NCBI RefSeq assembly: GCF_039602135.1
Contig: NZ_CP125942.1
Location: forward strand, 1,674,001 to 1,738,000
Direction of reading: 5' to 3'
DNA from: Glutamicibacter sp. B1
Lineage (GTDB): Bacteria; Actinomycetota; Actinomycetes; Actinomycetales; Micrococcaceae
DNA length: 64,000 nucleotides
Under the pieces are notes generated by a model. That model made no database searches and was not told the origin of the DNA. It saw only the letters and a program-made list of their open reading frames with translations. The translations under genes and the position numbers were made by a program. Below, one piece after another: positions 17,094 to 26,539 of the stretch. Numbering within the stretch: the stretch's first letter is position 1; every line of letters starts with the position of its first letter.

Positions 17094-18149
17094 ATGATGC
17101 ATCATGGTGAGTACAAGGTTGTCGGTGGAAAATTAGTCGTCGTTGATCTGGAATCAAATGACGGAACGATCACGGATGTATCACTGAATGGTGATTTTTT
17201 CTTAGAACCGGATGAGGCTTTAGAAGACCTCAATGAGGCGGTACGCGGTCTGCACACAGATGCCAGCCACAGCACCATTCGAGATGCTGTGACCAGCAAT
17301 TTGCGCGAAGGCGCGGTGATGTTTGGTTTTGATGCCGACGCTGTCGCTCGTGTGGTGCGCCGTGCCCTGGGGCATGCAACCAAATGGGAAGATCACGAGT
17401 GGGAAATTCTCGGACCGGAAATCATTCCCATTACTGAACAAGTTGCCCTAGATGAGGTGCTTACTCGTCAAATTGCTAAGGGTCAGCGCAAACCAACCAT
17501 TCGGTTCTGGGACTGGAACGAGGGCGCAGTAGTTATCGGGTCCTTCCAGTCACTGAAAAATGAAGTCGACATGGAACAGGCCGATGAATATGGTATTCAA
17601 GTAGTCCGTCGAATTTCCGGTGGTGGCGCCATGTTCATGGAAGCTGGCAACTGCATCACCTATTCACTGTATGCACCCGAATCCCTGGTGGATGGCATGA
17701 GCTTTGCAGATTCCTACCCATTCCTAGACGCATGGGTGATGGAAGCACTAGCGAATATCGGTCTCAAAGCTCACTACAAGCCACTCAACGACATCGCCAC
17801 AGAAGCTGGGAAGATCGGCGGAGCCGCCCAAAAACGACTCGCTAACGGGGCAATGCTTCATCACGTCACGATGAGCTACGACATCGATGCTCAGAAAATG
17901 ACCCAAGTCCTGCGCATTGGACGAGAGAAGATTTCAGACAAGGGAATCACTTCCGCGGTCAAGCGCGTCGATCCTCTAAAGTCTCAGACGGATCTTGGAC
18001 GTATGGAGATCATCAACGTCATGATGGATACGTTTGCCCAACGTACTGGTGCCCAGCCGGCACAACTCGACGAAGAGACCCGCCAAACAGCTCGTGAACT
18101 GGCCGAAACTAAATTTGCTACGGATGAATGGACTGCTCGCGTTCCGTAG
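17094..18149 (+). CDS. Lipoate-protein ligase family protein with N-terminal accessory domain
   Basis: The 351-residue protein has two parts. Residues about 1-95 resemble the small LplB-like or LplA C-terminal accessory domain (GGKLVVVDL, GDFFLEPDEALEDLNEA, VARVVRRALG). Residues about 105-340 are a biotin/lipoate A/B ligase domain with the lipoyl-AMP motif VRRISGGGAM, the DWNEGAVVIGSFQ segment and GKIGGAAQKR with the conserved Lys. In E. coli LplA the accessory domain is C-terminal, so the order is reversed here. Expected activity is attachment of lipoate or octanoate to E2 or GcvH proteins. The ATG at 17094 follows no strong ribosome binding site. Confidence 0.75.
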   Translation: MMHHGEYKVVGGKLVVVDLESNDGTITDVSLNGDFFLEPDEALEDLNEAVRGLHTDASHSTIRDAVTSNLREGAVMFGFDADAVARVVRRALGHATKWEDHEWEILGPEIIPITEQVALDEVLTRQIAKGQRKPTIRFWDWNEGAVVIGSFQSLKNEVDMEQADEYGIQVVRRISGGGAMFMEAGNCITYSLYAPESLVDGMSFADSYPFLDAWVMEALANIGLKAHYKPLNDIATEAGKIGGAAQKRLANGAMLHHVTMSYDIDAQKMTQVLRIGREKISDKGITSAVKRVDPLKSQTDLGRMEIINVMMDTFAQRTGAQPAQLDEETRQTARELAETKFATDEWTARVP

Positions 18150-18162
18150 ACGCGAATAACCG

Positions 18163-18219
18163 TTTAAACCAGTGAGTCTGCACAATGCAAGAACCATTGT
18201 GCAGACTCACTGGTTTAAA
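18163..18219. terminator. Bidirectional terminator between lipoate ligase and pepN
   Basis: A perfect 25-bp stem (18163-18187 with 18195-18219, outer TTTAAACCAGTGAG) closes a CAAGAAC loop between the two convergent genes. T/A-rich ends on both sides support termination in both directions. Confidence 0.9.
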
Positions 18220-18226
18220 GGTCTGC

Positions 18227-20875
18227 TTACCGGCTGGTACGACTAAAAGCCTGTGCATTCAGCGAACGTTCTAGTTCGTCCCGCTCCTCCAAGAGAATTC
18301 GCTTCAGGGCGGTCGGTGCTTGAGCATTCTCCTCCAGCCAGGCACTAGCTGCAGCCAAGGCTTGGTTCTGCTCGATGGAACCGTCCAAGTCTTGATGGCC
18401 CGGGTAGAGCCCCTCGATGACACGTGTCGAAAACTCCATGCTCATGGTTTCAAAAACCGGGAGGATGGCAGCCCAGAACCGCGGTTCAAAAGGGGCCAAC
18501 AAGGACGACGAACCCATGGCGAAGCCTAGCGCCGTGGCCGAGAGCGCATCATTGGATAGCTCGCCCTTCTCATCACGCGCCATCAGCACGGTGTCGAAGG
18601 CGTTTTCCTTCACCTCAGGAATGGGGCGAGCTGCTAAAGCAGTTCGCACAGCATTAAGCGCAATACTTGTTGGATTCTGCTTGGCAGCCTCGTGCATCTT
18701 GGTTTCGGCCTCGGTATCGAGCTTGCCAGCTGCGGCTAGAGCGATATAGGAGTTCCACAGCAGTTGTTCATCGACCGTGACTTGGTATTCGTTGGGTTGC
18801 TGACCAAGGAACGCCTCGATGACCTCACCGGCGACACCGGCTCTGGCCAAACGAGTCAAGGTGCGTGCAGTGGTGGTTTGCTGATCACTTCCTGGCTCAA
18901 ATTTGGTCAGCCAACCGGTGAGCACGTCGGCTGCACTGGAACGTAACTCTGCACGCAATTCCGGTGCGACGTACTTGGAGATGGAGGTCACCAGTTGATC
19001 GGTCAGGACACCAAATACTCCCGCATCCGTCACGGTGTGTGCATGGGCGAGTAAGGCTTCGACGTAGCTTTGTGCATCCAACGTCGCCGAGCGAACTGCG
19101 TCCCACAACGAAGCCCAGCAGGTCGCGCGAGGCAAGGAATCGGATAAGCCGGAGAGGTTTTCCAACAACGTGGTACGTGACATCGGATCAAATTCAATCA
19201 GTGCATAGGTCTCATCGCCATCATTGGGAAGAATAAGATCCGGGACCTTATGCCCCACCAAGAAATCAAGTGCCACGGACTCTGTCACGAGTTCTACCTG
19301 GGATGATCCAGTGCGTACGAGCTGACCGTCACGCAAAGTGTAGGCCCCAACGCTGAGCACATGAGGACGCACAATAGGCTGCCCGGTCACAGGATCAGTA
19401 CCGAACTGCGATAGCTGGGCTTGGGTGATGATGCCCTGGTCATCGGTGCTGTAGGTAACCTTGAGCTTTGGGACACCGCTGGTTTTCAACCAGGCATCGG
19501 CCCATTGACGCATGTCTCGTCCACTAGCGGTTTCCAACGCCTGCAAGAAGTCTTCCAGAGACGTGTTGGAATAGGCGTGCTTGCGGAAGTAGGAACGTGC
19601 AGCATCGCGGAATGCGTCCGCTCCGACGAAGGCTGCGAGCTGTTTGAGTACGCTGGCGCCCTTGGCGTAAGTAATGCCGTCGAAGTTTTGATCTGCGGCG
19701 AGCAGATCAGGAATGTCTGCAACAATTGGATGTGTGGTGGGCATCTGGTCTGCGACATAAGCCCAGGCTTTTCGGCGGGCAGCAAAGGTTGTCCACGCGG
19801 TGGTGAAGTCCGTGGCTTCATCGTTGGCCAGGGTGCCAATGTAGTCGGCGAAAGATTCTTTGAGCCACAGATCATCCCACCACTTCATGGTGACCAGATC
19901 GCCGAACCACATATGCGCCATCTCGTGCATGAGGGTGTTGCCGCGTTGCTCGTACTGGCCTTCGGTGGCGTGAGAGGTAAACACATAGCGTTCAGTGAAG
20001 GTCACTAGCCCTGGGTTTTCCATGGCGCCGAGGTTGTATTCGGGAACGAAGGCCGAATCATACTTGCCCCATGGGTAGGGGTAGTCGAAGAGTTCGTGGA
20101 AGTAATTCAGTCCGCGGCTGGTGAGGTCCAGAATTTCTGGGCCGTCAAAGTGCTCGGCCAACGAAGCACGGCAGGTCGCGGCAAGTTCAATAACAAGCTG
20201 TTCACCGTCCGGTAGTTCTTGAATATGCTCGCCACGTTCCACATGATAAGGACCGGCCAGGACCGCGGTGATGTAACTGGAGATTGGTGGGGTGGGGGAG
20301 CAAGTTACCGTTTTTGTGCCATTGTCGTGGAAGACTTCGTCCACGATTGGCTGATTGCTGGCCAAGTGCCAGCCCGAGGGGCCGGTGAGGGTGAAGCGGT
20401 AGCTGGTTTTGAGGTCCGGTTGTTCAAAGCAGGCGAAAACACGTCGTGCCTCTGAAGGTTCGAACTGGGTGTAGAGATAGGTCTCGCCATCTTGTGGGTC
20501 AACAAAGCGGTGTAGTCCTTCGCCAGAGCGAGAGTACAGGGCATGGCCGGTGACCGTGACGGTGTTCGGTGCATCAGTGAGCAGGTTATCGAGGTAGATC
20601 CGTGAGTCGAGGACCGCGGCTGATAGGTCAATGGCGGTGCCATTGACCAATACTTCTTCTACGGATTCGTGGATGAAGTCGATGAAGGTCTCGGTGCATG
20701 CGGATGAAAAATTCAGCGTCGTCACCGAGGTGTAGCTGGTCGCAGAGAATTGCGTGGCATTGGTCAGATCAAGCTGGACTTCTGCAGAGTGCCAGGTGAT
20801 ATTTTCGGCGCGCCAAGCCGCTTCATCGCGTCTTAGATTTTCATTTGGTGCATAACGTTCTAGAGTGTCCACCAT
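18227..20875 (-). CDS. pepN: Aminopeptidase N (M1 zinc metallopeptidase)
   Basis: The 882-residue cytosolic enzyme removes N-terminal residues from peptides. The exopeptidase motif GAMENPG and the zinc motif HEMAH (His316, Glu317, His320) with the third ligand Glu339 in KESFADY are all present at the standard spacing. The long C-terminal helical domain (ERAP1-like) is complete. The start ATG at 20875 gives a normal family length. It lies 45 bases downstream of the GntR regulator stop on the same strand, so it may be co-transcribed with that regulator although it has no evident tie to sialic acid use. Confidence 0.93.
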   Translation of the reverse strand: MVDTLERYAPNENLRRDEAAWRAENITWHSAEVQLDLTNATQFSATSYTSVTTLNFSSACTETFIDFIHESVEEVLVNGTAIDLSAAVLDSRIYLDNLLTDAPNTVTVTGHALYSRSGEGLHRFVDPQDGETYLYTQFEPSEARRVFACFEQPDLKTSYRFTLTGPSGWHLASNQPIVDEVFHDNGTKTVTCSPTPPISSYITAVLAGPYHVERGEHIQELPDGEQLVIELAATCRASLAEHFDGPEILDLTSRGLNYFHELFDYPYPWGKYDSAFVPEYNLGAMENPGLVTFTERYVFTSHATEGQYEQRGNTLMHEMAHMWFGDLVTMKWWDDLWLKESFADYIGTLANDEATDFTTAWTTFAARRKAWAYVADQMPTTHPIVADIPDLLAADQNFDGITYAKGASVLKQLAAFVGADAFRDAARSYFRKHAYSNTSLEDFLQALETASGRDMRQWADAWLKTSGVPKLKVTYSTDDQGIITQAQLSQFGTDPVTGQPIVRPHVLSVGAYTLRDGQLVRTGSSQVELVTESVALDFLVGHKVPDLILPNDGDETYALIEFDPMSRTTLLENLSGLSDSLPRATCWASLWDAVRSATLDAQSYVEALLAHAHTVTDAGVFGVLTDQLVTSISKYVAPELRAELRSSAADVLTGWLTKFEPGSDQQTTTARTLTRLARAGVAGEVIEAFLGQQPNEYQVTVDEQLLWNSYIALAAAGKLDTEAETKMHEAAKQNPTSIALNAVRTALAARPIPEVKENAFDTVLMARDEKGELSNDALSATALGFAMGSSSLLAPFEPRFWAAILPVFETMSMEFSTRVIEGLYPGHQDLDGSIEQNQALAAASAWLEENAQAPTALKRILLEERDELERSLNAQAFSRTSR

Positions 20876-20920
20876 CCCAGCTTAGCTGTGAAATGAATGT
20901 TTGAGACCTGCGAAGGCGAA

Positions 20921-21664
20921 CTAATTTGCTTTCGCGTCATGCTCCAACCGACGCTTCTCCAATAGTGCGCGGATCCCTTGGAAGTGCTCAGAAATCAATT
21001 TACGTGCCGTGTCGACGTCGCGATCTTTAACGGCATTAAGGATGTCTCGGTGATCCTGTGCAGTTTTTACAGGGTGGGTGACGGCTAGATCTGGATCGAT
21101 AGCTGAATAAATGGTGCGGTAAACATCCCAGAAGACCCCGAGAAGGTTCGTCAATAATTGGTTGTCCAACGGTTCAAAGAGGATCCGGTGGAAGGCCTTG
21201 TCTTCCTCGACAAAGGTCTCATTGCGGGCTGCCCGCTCTTCCATCGCTACGACGACTTTTTCCAAGGCTTCTAGGTGCTCTTCGGTGACTGCACGGATGG
21301 CAAGTCCAATGAGTCCGGTTTCTAGAGCTTGGCGCACATCGACCAGTTCGGTAGCTTCGTGACCGTGATGACGCAGCGACATCTGTCCACGGAATGCTAG
21401 CGATTCATGCAGGGCATTGAGGTTCTCTTTGGCAACGAACATTCCAAAGCCGTGACGGGTATCAACGATCCCTAAGGCCTGAAGTACCTTGACCGCTTCG
21501 CGTAGAGAATTGCGTCCGACCCCGAGTTCCGCCATCAGTTCTTGTTCTGTAGGCAGGGGATCGCCAGGTAGTAGACCACGTTCGAGAATCAATGACGTGA
21601 TGTCGTTGGTGAGGGCGTGAAGCCTAGCGCGGGCGTCTGAGCGGCGGGTGGGTAGGGTGCTCAA
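20921..21664 (-). CDS. nanR: GntR-family (FadR/FCD subgroup) regulator, probable regulator of the sialic acid operon
   Basis: The 247-residue regulator has an N-terminal winged helix (about 15-80; GDPLPTEQELMAELGVGRNSLREAVKVLQALG) and a helical FCD ligand domain (about 95-235; DVRQALETGLIGLAI, DKAFHRILFE, EHFQGI). The start is taken as TTG 21664 because GGAGG sits five bases upstream; a TTG at 21691 lacks one. It is divergent from the binding-protein gene of the sialic acid cluster, so it is the natural candidate regulator. NanR proteins of this subgroup usually repress and respond to sialic acid or an intermediate. The name rests on context. Confidence 0.75.
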   Translation of the reverse strand: MSTLPTRRSDARARLHALTNDITSLILERGLLPGDPLPTEQELMAELGVGRNSLREAVKVLQALGIVDTRHGFGMFVAKENLNALHESLAFRGQMSLRHHGHEATELVDVRQALETGLIGLAIRAVTEEHLEALEKVVVAMEERAARNETFVEEDKAFHRILFEPLDNQLLTNLLGVFWDVYRTIYSAIDPDLAVTHPVKTAQDHRDILNAVKDRDVDTARKLISEHFQGIRALLEKRRLEHDAKAN

Positions 21665-21712
21665 GGGAACCTCCGATTTCCTTAGCGACAAATTATTTTT
21701 GTGAGCCAGTTG

Positions 21713-21774
21713 ACCATATGGTGTGTTGCCTATTACAGTCTAAACCATAGATAGGACATCCTACGTCCTACAAT
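21713..21774 (+). promoter_or_regulatory. Putative GntR operators and promoter of the sialic acid operon
   Basis: The divergent intergenic region has a perfect 10-bp palindrome ACCATATGGT (21713-21722) and a spaced inverted repeat TAGGAC-N7-GTCCTA (21752-21770). The repeat overlaps a -10-like TACAAT (21769-21774). No good -35 is visible. Overlap with the -10 fits repression, but binding is untested. Confidence 0.45.
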
Positions 21775-21803
21775 ATACGTTTTTACCCTTGGAGGTGGCA
21801 CCG

Positions 21804-23411
21804 ATGGCTCTAAAAGAAGTAGCCAATAAGCCCTTTGCACGCCGTAATTTCCTGAAGATCACCGGAATGGTCGGCGCAGCAGCAGCGTTTTCTGCCAGCT
21901 TGTCGGCATGTTCTTCGGACTCATCAACCACCGGAGGCAGCACTGGCGCTGGAACCGGCACCATTGAGGCCGGCATTTCCTACGCACTGTCCACCGGATT
22001 TGATCCTATGACTTCTTCCGGTGCGACCCCCTATGCAGCGAACATGCATATCTTCGAAGGACTCGTAGACCTTCACCCAGCAACTCGTGAGCCATACCTG
22101 GCCCTAGCAGCCGCTGAACCAAAACAGGTCGATGACACCACCTGGGAAGTTGAACTTCGTGAGGGCGCAAAATTCCACAACGGAGAGGCCGTCACTGTCA
22201 AGGATGTGGTCTACTCCTTCGAGCGTGTACTCGATACCAAGAATGCGTCCCTGTTCGCACAGTTCATCCCATTCATCAAGTCGGTCAAGGCTAAGGGCGA
22301 TAACGCTGTTACCTTTACCCTGAACTACGCCTTCCCACTGTTCGCCACACGAATTTCCGTGGTGAAGATCGTTCCACAGGCACTGGCATCCAAGGATCAG
22401 GCTGGATTCGATGCTTCTCCAATCGGTTCCGGCCCTTACAAGTTCGTCTCGGCCACCAAGGATGACAAGATCGTCTTTGAGAAGTTCGAAGACTACAACG
22501 GTAAGTACCCAGCCGCTGCCAGCGGAATGACCTGGTACCTACTTTCCGATGCGGCAGCACGCGTGACCGCGATGGAATCCGGCCGTGTACAGGCTATCGA
22601 AGATGTTCCATACCTGGACATGGACCGCCTGGAATCCAAGGCAACCGTCAAGACTGCGGACTCCTTCGGCTTGCTGTTCTTGATGTTCAACTGCTCGCAG
22701 AAGCCTTTTAATGATCCGAAGGTACGCCAGGCATTGCACTACGCCTTGGATACCGACTCCATCATTAACACCGCACTCTTGGGCAATGCGAAGGCTGCAA
22801 CTTCCTACGTACAGGAAAGCCACCCTCAGTACATCAAGGCAGGCACCGTCTACACCCACGATGCCGATAAGGCAGCAGCCCTGCTGAAAGAAGCCGGCGT
22901 TGACTCCCTTGAATTTGAACTGCTGACCACCGACACCTCGTGGGTCAAGGACATTGCCCCACTGCTTCTGGAATCGTGGAACAAGCTTCCAGGGGTCAAG
23001 GTCACCATGAAGAACCTGCAGTCCGGAGCGTTGTACACCGATAACGTCGACAGCGGAAAGTTCACCGTTGTTGCAGCCCCCGGTGACCCATCGGTCTTCG
23101 GCAATGACCTTGATCTGCTGATGAGCTGGTTCTACCGTGGCGATGTTTGGCCTAAGACCCGATTCCGCTGGAATGACACCGCCGAGTACAAGGAACTGCA
23201 AAAGCAGCTTGACGCAGCGGTGAAAACCGAAGACGAGAACAAGGCCATGGAAGCCTGGGGCAAGGCAATCAACATCGTGGCAGAGCAAGCGCCACTGTAC
23301 CCAATCCTGCACCGCAAGTTGCCTTCGGCTTGGGACGAAAATGCGTTGGATGGCTTCCAGCCATTGCCAACCACCGGATTGTCCTTCGTGGGCGTAGGGC
23401 GCAAAGCCTAA
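21804..23411 (+). CDS. ABC transporter substrate-binding lipoprotein (family 5), probable sialic acid binder
   Basis: The 535-residue protein belongs to the peptide/oligopeptide-type solute-binding family 5. Its N-terminus has a twin-arginine motif (ARRNFLK, Arg13-Arg14), a hydrophobic core and lipobox LSAC with Cys36, so it is probably a Tat-exported lipoprotein. Typical family segments are YALSTGFDP near the mature start, [22 protein letters not shown] and [10 protein letters not shown]. The ATG at 21804 follows GGAGG at 8 bases. It is first in an operon that ends with nanA, nanK and nanE, and by context corresponds to SatA/SiaE-type N-acetylneuraminate binders of Haemophilus ducreyi and Corynebacterium glutamicum. 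Ligand identity is inferred. Confidence 0.8.
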   Translation: MALKEVANKPFARRNFLKITGMVGAAAAFSASLSACSSDSSTTGGSTGAGTGTIEAGISYALSTGFDPMTSSGATPYAANMHIFEGLVDLHPATREPYLALAAAEPKQVDDTTWEVELREGAKFHNGEAVTVKDVVYSFERVLDTKNASLFAQFIPFIKSVKAKGDNAVTFTLNYAFPLFATRISVVKIVPQALASKDQAGFDASPIGSGPYKFVSATKDDKIVFEKFEDYNGKYPAAASGMTWYLLSDAAARVTAMESGRVQAIEDVPYLDMDRLESKATVKTADSFGLLFLMFNCSQKPFNDPKVRQALHYALDTDSIINTALLGNAKAATSYVQESHPQYIKAGTVYTHDADKAAALLKEAGVDSLEFELLTTDTSWVKDIAPLLLESWNKLPGVKVTMKNLQSGALYTDNVDSGKFTVVAAPGDPSVFGNDLDLLMSWFYRGDVWPKTRFRWNDTAEYKELQKQLDAAVKTEDENKAMEAWGKAINIVAEQAPLYPILHRKLPSAWDENALDGFQPLPTTGLSFVGVGRKA

Positions 23412-23423
23412 CCGTGGTTAGTT

Positions 23424-23460
23424 TCCGGTTCGCACCAATAGCTCATTGGTGCGAACCGGA
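23424..23460 (+). other. Intercistronic hairpin after the binding-protein gene
   Basis: A perfect 16-bp stem (TCCGGTTCGCACCAAT, 23424-23439, with 23445-23460) has a 5-base loop and no T-run. In binding-protein operons such hairpins usually stabilise the upstream mRNA or partly stop transcription so that the binding protein is made in excess. Confidence 0.75.
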
Positions 23461-23489
23461 GAACACCGATACTTTAATCTGCATGCTTC

Positions 23490-23531
23490 GAACTGCACAT
23501 TCTGAACAGCACATTTTGAACTGCACACTTC
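23490..23531 (+). repeat. Three imperfect 14-bp tandem repeats
   Basis: Units GAACTGCACATTCT, GAACAGCACATTTT and GAACTGCACACTTC follow each other without gap in the leader of the permease gene. They differ at a few positions each and have no recognised function. Confidence 0.65.
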
Positions 23532-23552
23532 GATAATCAACGGAGTTAATTC

Positions 23553-24509
23553 ATGGGGAATTTCCTCAACTTACTCTTACGCCGCTTGGCCGCACTGCCC
23601 GTGATGATCTTGGGCATCTCGGCCATGGTCTTCATCATCATGAAACTCGCTCCCGGTGATGAAGCTACCAATGCACTGGGCGAAAGCGCCTCAGAAGCGG
23701 CCAAAGAAGCCTACCGCGCAGAACGCGGACTGAATGATCCGTTGATCATCCAGTACTTCAAATTTATTGGTCAGCTGATTCGCCTGGACTTCGGTGTCAC
23801 CACACCACCAGCCCAATCAGTCTCCGAAATGATCAGCAAGGCGTTCCCACTGACCTTGCAACTAACCTTCCTCGGAGTGATCATTGCCGTCATTATTTCC
23901 CTCGCATTCGGCCTGCTCGGCGCGCTCTACCGCGACAAGTGGCCCGACCAAATCGTCCGCATCTTCTCCATCGCCGCCATTGCAACACCATCCTTCTGGC
24001 TGGGTATCTTGCTGATTCAGTGGTTTGCACTGGGCAGCAACCCAATCTTCCCCTCCGGCGGTGCAGCACCGGCCGGCTCGGGGCTTGGCAGCTGGTTCAT
24101 GCACATGTTGCTTCCTGCCTTGGCATTGGCCATCCCGGTATCCGCTTCACTGACTCGCGTGGTGCGTACCTCGATGGTAGAAGAACTGGACCGCGACTAT
24201 GTTCGAACCGCTATCGGCAACGGCGTGCCACGTGGTGAAGTCATTTCACGCAACGTCCTGCGTAACGCCCTAGTCACCCCGGTGACGGTTTTGGGTCTGC
24301 GCATCGGCTACCTGCTCGGCGGCGCCGTGGTGATCGAAATGATCTTCTCACTGCCTGGCATGGGCCAGCTGATCATGAATGGCATCACCAATAAGGACAC
24401 CAGCCTGGTTCAGGGCGTGACCTTGACTATCGCGATGACCTTCGTTCTGGTGAACATCGTTGTCGACCTGCTCTACTTGCTGATCAACCCACGTATTAGG
24501 ACGGTGTAG
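23553..24509 (+). CDS. ABC permease, DppB-like (sialic acid transporter)
   Basis: The 318-residue membrane protein has six predicted helices. It has the N-terminal pattern of DppB/OppB permeases (LLRRLAALPVMILGISAMVF) with a large first extracellular loop (PGDEATNALG, YRAERGLNDPL). The EAA-type cytoplasmic loop reads DYVRTAIGNGVPRGEVISRNVLRNA. It starts at an ATG with GGAG upstream, after a 141-base spacer that holds a hairpin and tandem repeats. The next gene begins two bases after its stop. Together with the following fusion it would form the transmembrane pore. Confidence 0.88.
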   Translation: MGNFLNLLLRRLAALPVMILGISAMVFIIMKLAPGDEATNALGESASEAAKEAYRAERGLNDPLIIQYFKFIGQLIRLDFGVTTPPAQSVSEMISKAFPLTLQLTFLGVIIAVIISLAFGLLGALYRDKWPDQIVRIFSIAAIATPSFWLGILLIQWFALGSNPIFPSGGAAPAGSGLGSWFMHMLLPALALAIPVSASLTRVVRTSMVEELDRDYVRTAIGNGVPRGEVISRNVLRNALVTPVTVLGLRIGYLLGGAVVIEMIFSLPGMGQLIMNGITNKDTSLVQGVTLTIAMTFVLVNIVVDLLYLLINPRIRTV

Positions 24510-24511
24510 CG

Positions 24512-26539
24512 ATGACCATCATGGCTCCACGTAACAACTTGGTCAATCGACTCTCTGCCGGCGGTGCACGTTTTAAGGCGTTGCCCCTGGGTTCAAAAAT
24601 TGCTCTGGCCTTCCTGGTCATCATCGCGATCTTGGCAGCCTTCGCGCCATTGATTGCACCACATGATCCACTCGCCACGGGCATTCCAGCTCAAAAGCCC
24701 GGTGCCGAGCACTTCTTCGGCACCGACCGATTGGGTCGCGACATCTACTCGCGCCTACTCTACGGTGCTCAAGCCTCGCTGATCGTCGGCCTAGGATCCG
24801 TTGCCCTGGCCCTGGTCTTAGGCGGACTGCTCGGCGCACTGGCCGCAACCAGCGCCAAGTGGGCGAATGAAACCATCATGCGCATTATGGACATGGTGAT
24901 GGCCTTCCCAGGTATCGCACTGGCCGCCGCGTTGCTGGCCTCGCTGGGGAACACTCTTCCGGTGATCATCTTGTCGATCGCCATTATCTACACCCCACAG
25001 ATCGCCCGTGTGGTCCGCGCCAATGTGTTGGCTCAGTGGGGAGAAGACTATGTTCGTGCTGAACGTGTGATTGGTGCCGGACGCTTCTTCATCCTCATCA
25101 CCCACGTGGTACGTAACTGCGCCGCACCGGTGCTGGTCTTCGCCACCGTGATGGTTGCCGACGCGATTATCCTTGAAGCTTCGCTGTCCTTCCTCGGCGC
25201 AGGCATCCAGGACCCAGCACCAAGCTGGGGCAACGTGATCTCCTATGGCCGCAACCTGGTCCTGAACGGTGCCTGGTGGGCTACCACCTTCGCTGGCCTG
25301 GTAATCCTGCTGACCGTGCTGGCCCTGAACATCCTGGCCGAAGGCATGACCGACGCCCTGGTGAACACCAAGGGTTCTGGCGCAAATCGTGGCGGTTCAG
25401 CAAATGCGGCCGCCAAGGCTAAGCCAAGCATGGATCCAGCCGATGCCCACCGACTGCGCGAAGAACTTGATCTGCTCTCCGTTGCCGAGACCAAGCGCAG
25501 CGACCGTCTGGTCCTGGATACCAGCAATGGTGAGCCGCGTACGATTCTTGAAGTCAAGAACCTCTCCATTCGCTTCCCGGAGCGTTACGGTCAAACCCCG
25601 ATCGTGCAGAATGTTTCATTCTCGGTGCGTGAAGGTGAAACCATGGCACTGGTGGGCGAATCTGGTTGTGGCAAGTCCATTACCTCACTGGCCATCATGG
25701 GTCTGCTAGGTCCTAGTGCCAAGCTCTCGGGCTCGATCACCTTTGATGGTAAGGAACTGCTGCCAGCCACCGCAGATGGTGGCACGCTAGCCGGCGATGA
25801 CAAGGTGTACAAGGGCCTGCGCGGTGAACAGATCGCCATGGTGTACCAAGATGCACTCTCCAGCCTGAACCCTTCCATGCTGGTCGGTGACCAGCTGCGA
25901 CAGCTCACCCGCCGCGGCGGACGTAAGAGCCCCGAAGAACTGCTCACCCTGGTCAAGCTTGATGCCAAGCGCACCATGCGTTCCTACCCACACGAGCTTT
26001 CCGGTGGACAGCGTCAGCGCGTATTGATCGCCATGGCTCTTTCCCGTAGCCCCAAACTGGTGGTCTGTGATGAGCCGACCACAGCCTTGGACGTGACGGT
26101 GCAGAAGCAGGTAGTTGACCTACTCAACGAACTACGTGAACAACTGGGCTTCGCCATGGTCTTCGTATCGCATGACCTGGCGCTGGTCGCCTCACTGGCC
26201 CACCGCGTCACCGTCATGTACGCAGGACAGGTCGTGGAATCCGGACCAATTAGCCAGGTACTAGCTAATCCGCACCACGAATACACCCGGGGCCTACTCG
26301 GCGCGGTGCTCTCCATCGAGTCCCAGGCTCAGCGACTGCACCAGATCCCAGGCACCGTGCCAAGTCCCTATGACTTTGCCACCGGTGACCGATTTGCTGA
26401 GCGCTCACTGCGCGAGGACGCTGACCCACAGCAGCATTTGTCCTTCGTCCCAGTAGCACCTGGAAGTGAGCACCGTTGGGCTAGCCACCTAGAGCCGGCC
26501 GAGAACCACAACACCGCACAGGCAGGAGCAGCAAAATGA
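24512..26539 (+). CDS. Fused ABC permease (DppC-like) and ATPase (DppD-like)
   Basis: The 675-residue protein joins two normally separate subunits. Residues 1 to about 295 are a DppC-like permease (FGTDRLGRDIYSRLLYGA, EDYVRAERVIGAGRFFI, LEASLSFLGAGIQDPAPSWG). After a Ser/Ala/Lys-rich linker, residues about 345-625 are an ATPase with Walker A GESGCGKS (382-389), LSGGQRQRVLIAMALSR, LVVCDEPTTALD and a C-terminal oligopeptide-ABC region. A fused permease/ATPase is also a feature I recall for the Sat-type sialic acid transporter. The stop overlaps the next ATG by four bases. There is no frameshift or stop between the halves, so the fusion is real in this sequence. Confidence 0.88.
   Translation: MTIMAPRNNLVNRLSAGGARFKALPLGSKIALAFLVIIAILAAFAPLIAPHDPLATGIPAQKPGAEHFFGTDRLGRDIYSRLLYGAQASLIVGLGSVALALVLGGLLGALAATSAKWANETIMRIMDMVMAFPGIALAAALLASLGNTLPVIILSIAIIYTPQIARVVRANVLAQWGEDYVRAERVIGAGRFFILITHVVRNCAAPVLVFATVMVADAIILEASLSFLGAGIQDPAPSWGNVISYGRNLVLNGAWWATTFAGLVILLTVLALNILAEGMTDALVNTKGSGANRGGSANAAAKAKPSMDPADAHRLREELDLLSVAETKRSDRLVLDTSNGEPRTILEVKNLSIRFPERYGQTPIVQNVSFSVREGETMALVGESGCGKSITSLAIMGLLGPSAKLSGSITFDGKELLPATADGGTLAGDDKVYKGLRGEQIAMVYQDALSSLNPSMLVGDQLRQLTRRGGRKSPEELLTLVKLDAKRTMRSYPHELSGGQRQRVLIAMALSRSPKLVVCDEPTTALDVTVQKQVVDLLNELREQLGFAMVFVSHDLALVASLAHRVTVMYAGQVVESGPISQVLANPHHEYTRGLLGAVLSIESQAQRLHQIPGTVPSPYDFATGDRFAERSLREDADPQQHLSFVPVAPGSEHRWASHLEPAENHNTAQAGAAK

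Noticed and set aside
19421..20008. 195-residue plus-strand open frame
   Set aside because: It is antisense to pepN across the zinc site region and has no independent support.
22539..23312. 257-residue minus-strand open frame
   Set aside because: It is a shadow of the substrate-binding protein gene; composition is not protein-like.
23490..23531. Short repeats as a CRISPR array
   Set aside because: Units are 14 bp and contiguous without spacers; no cas genes are present.
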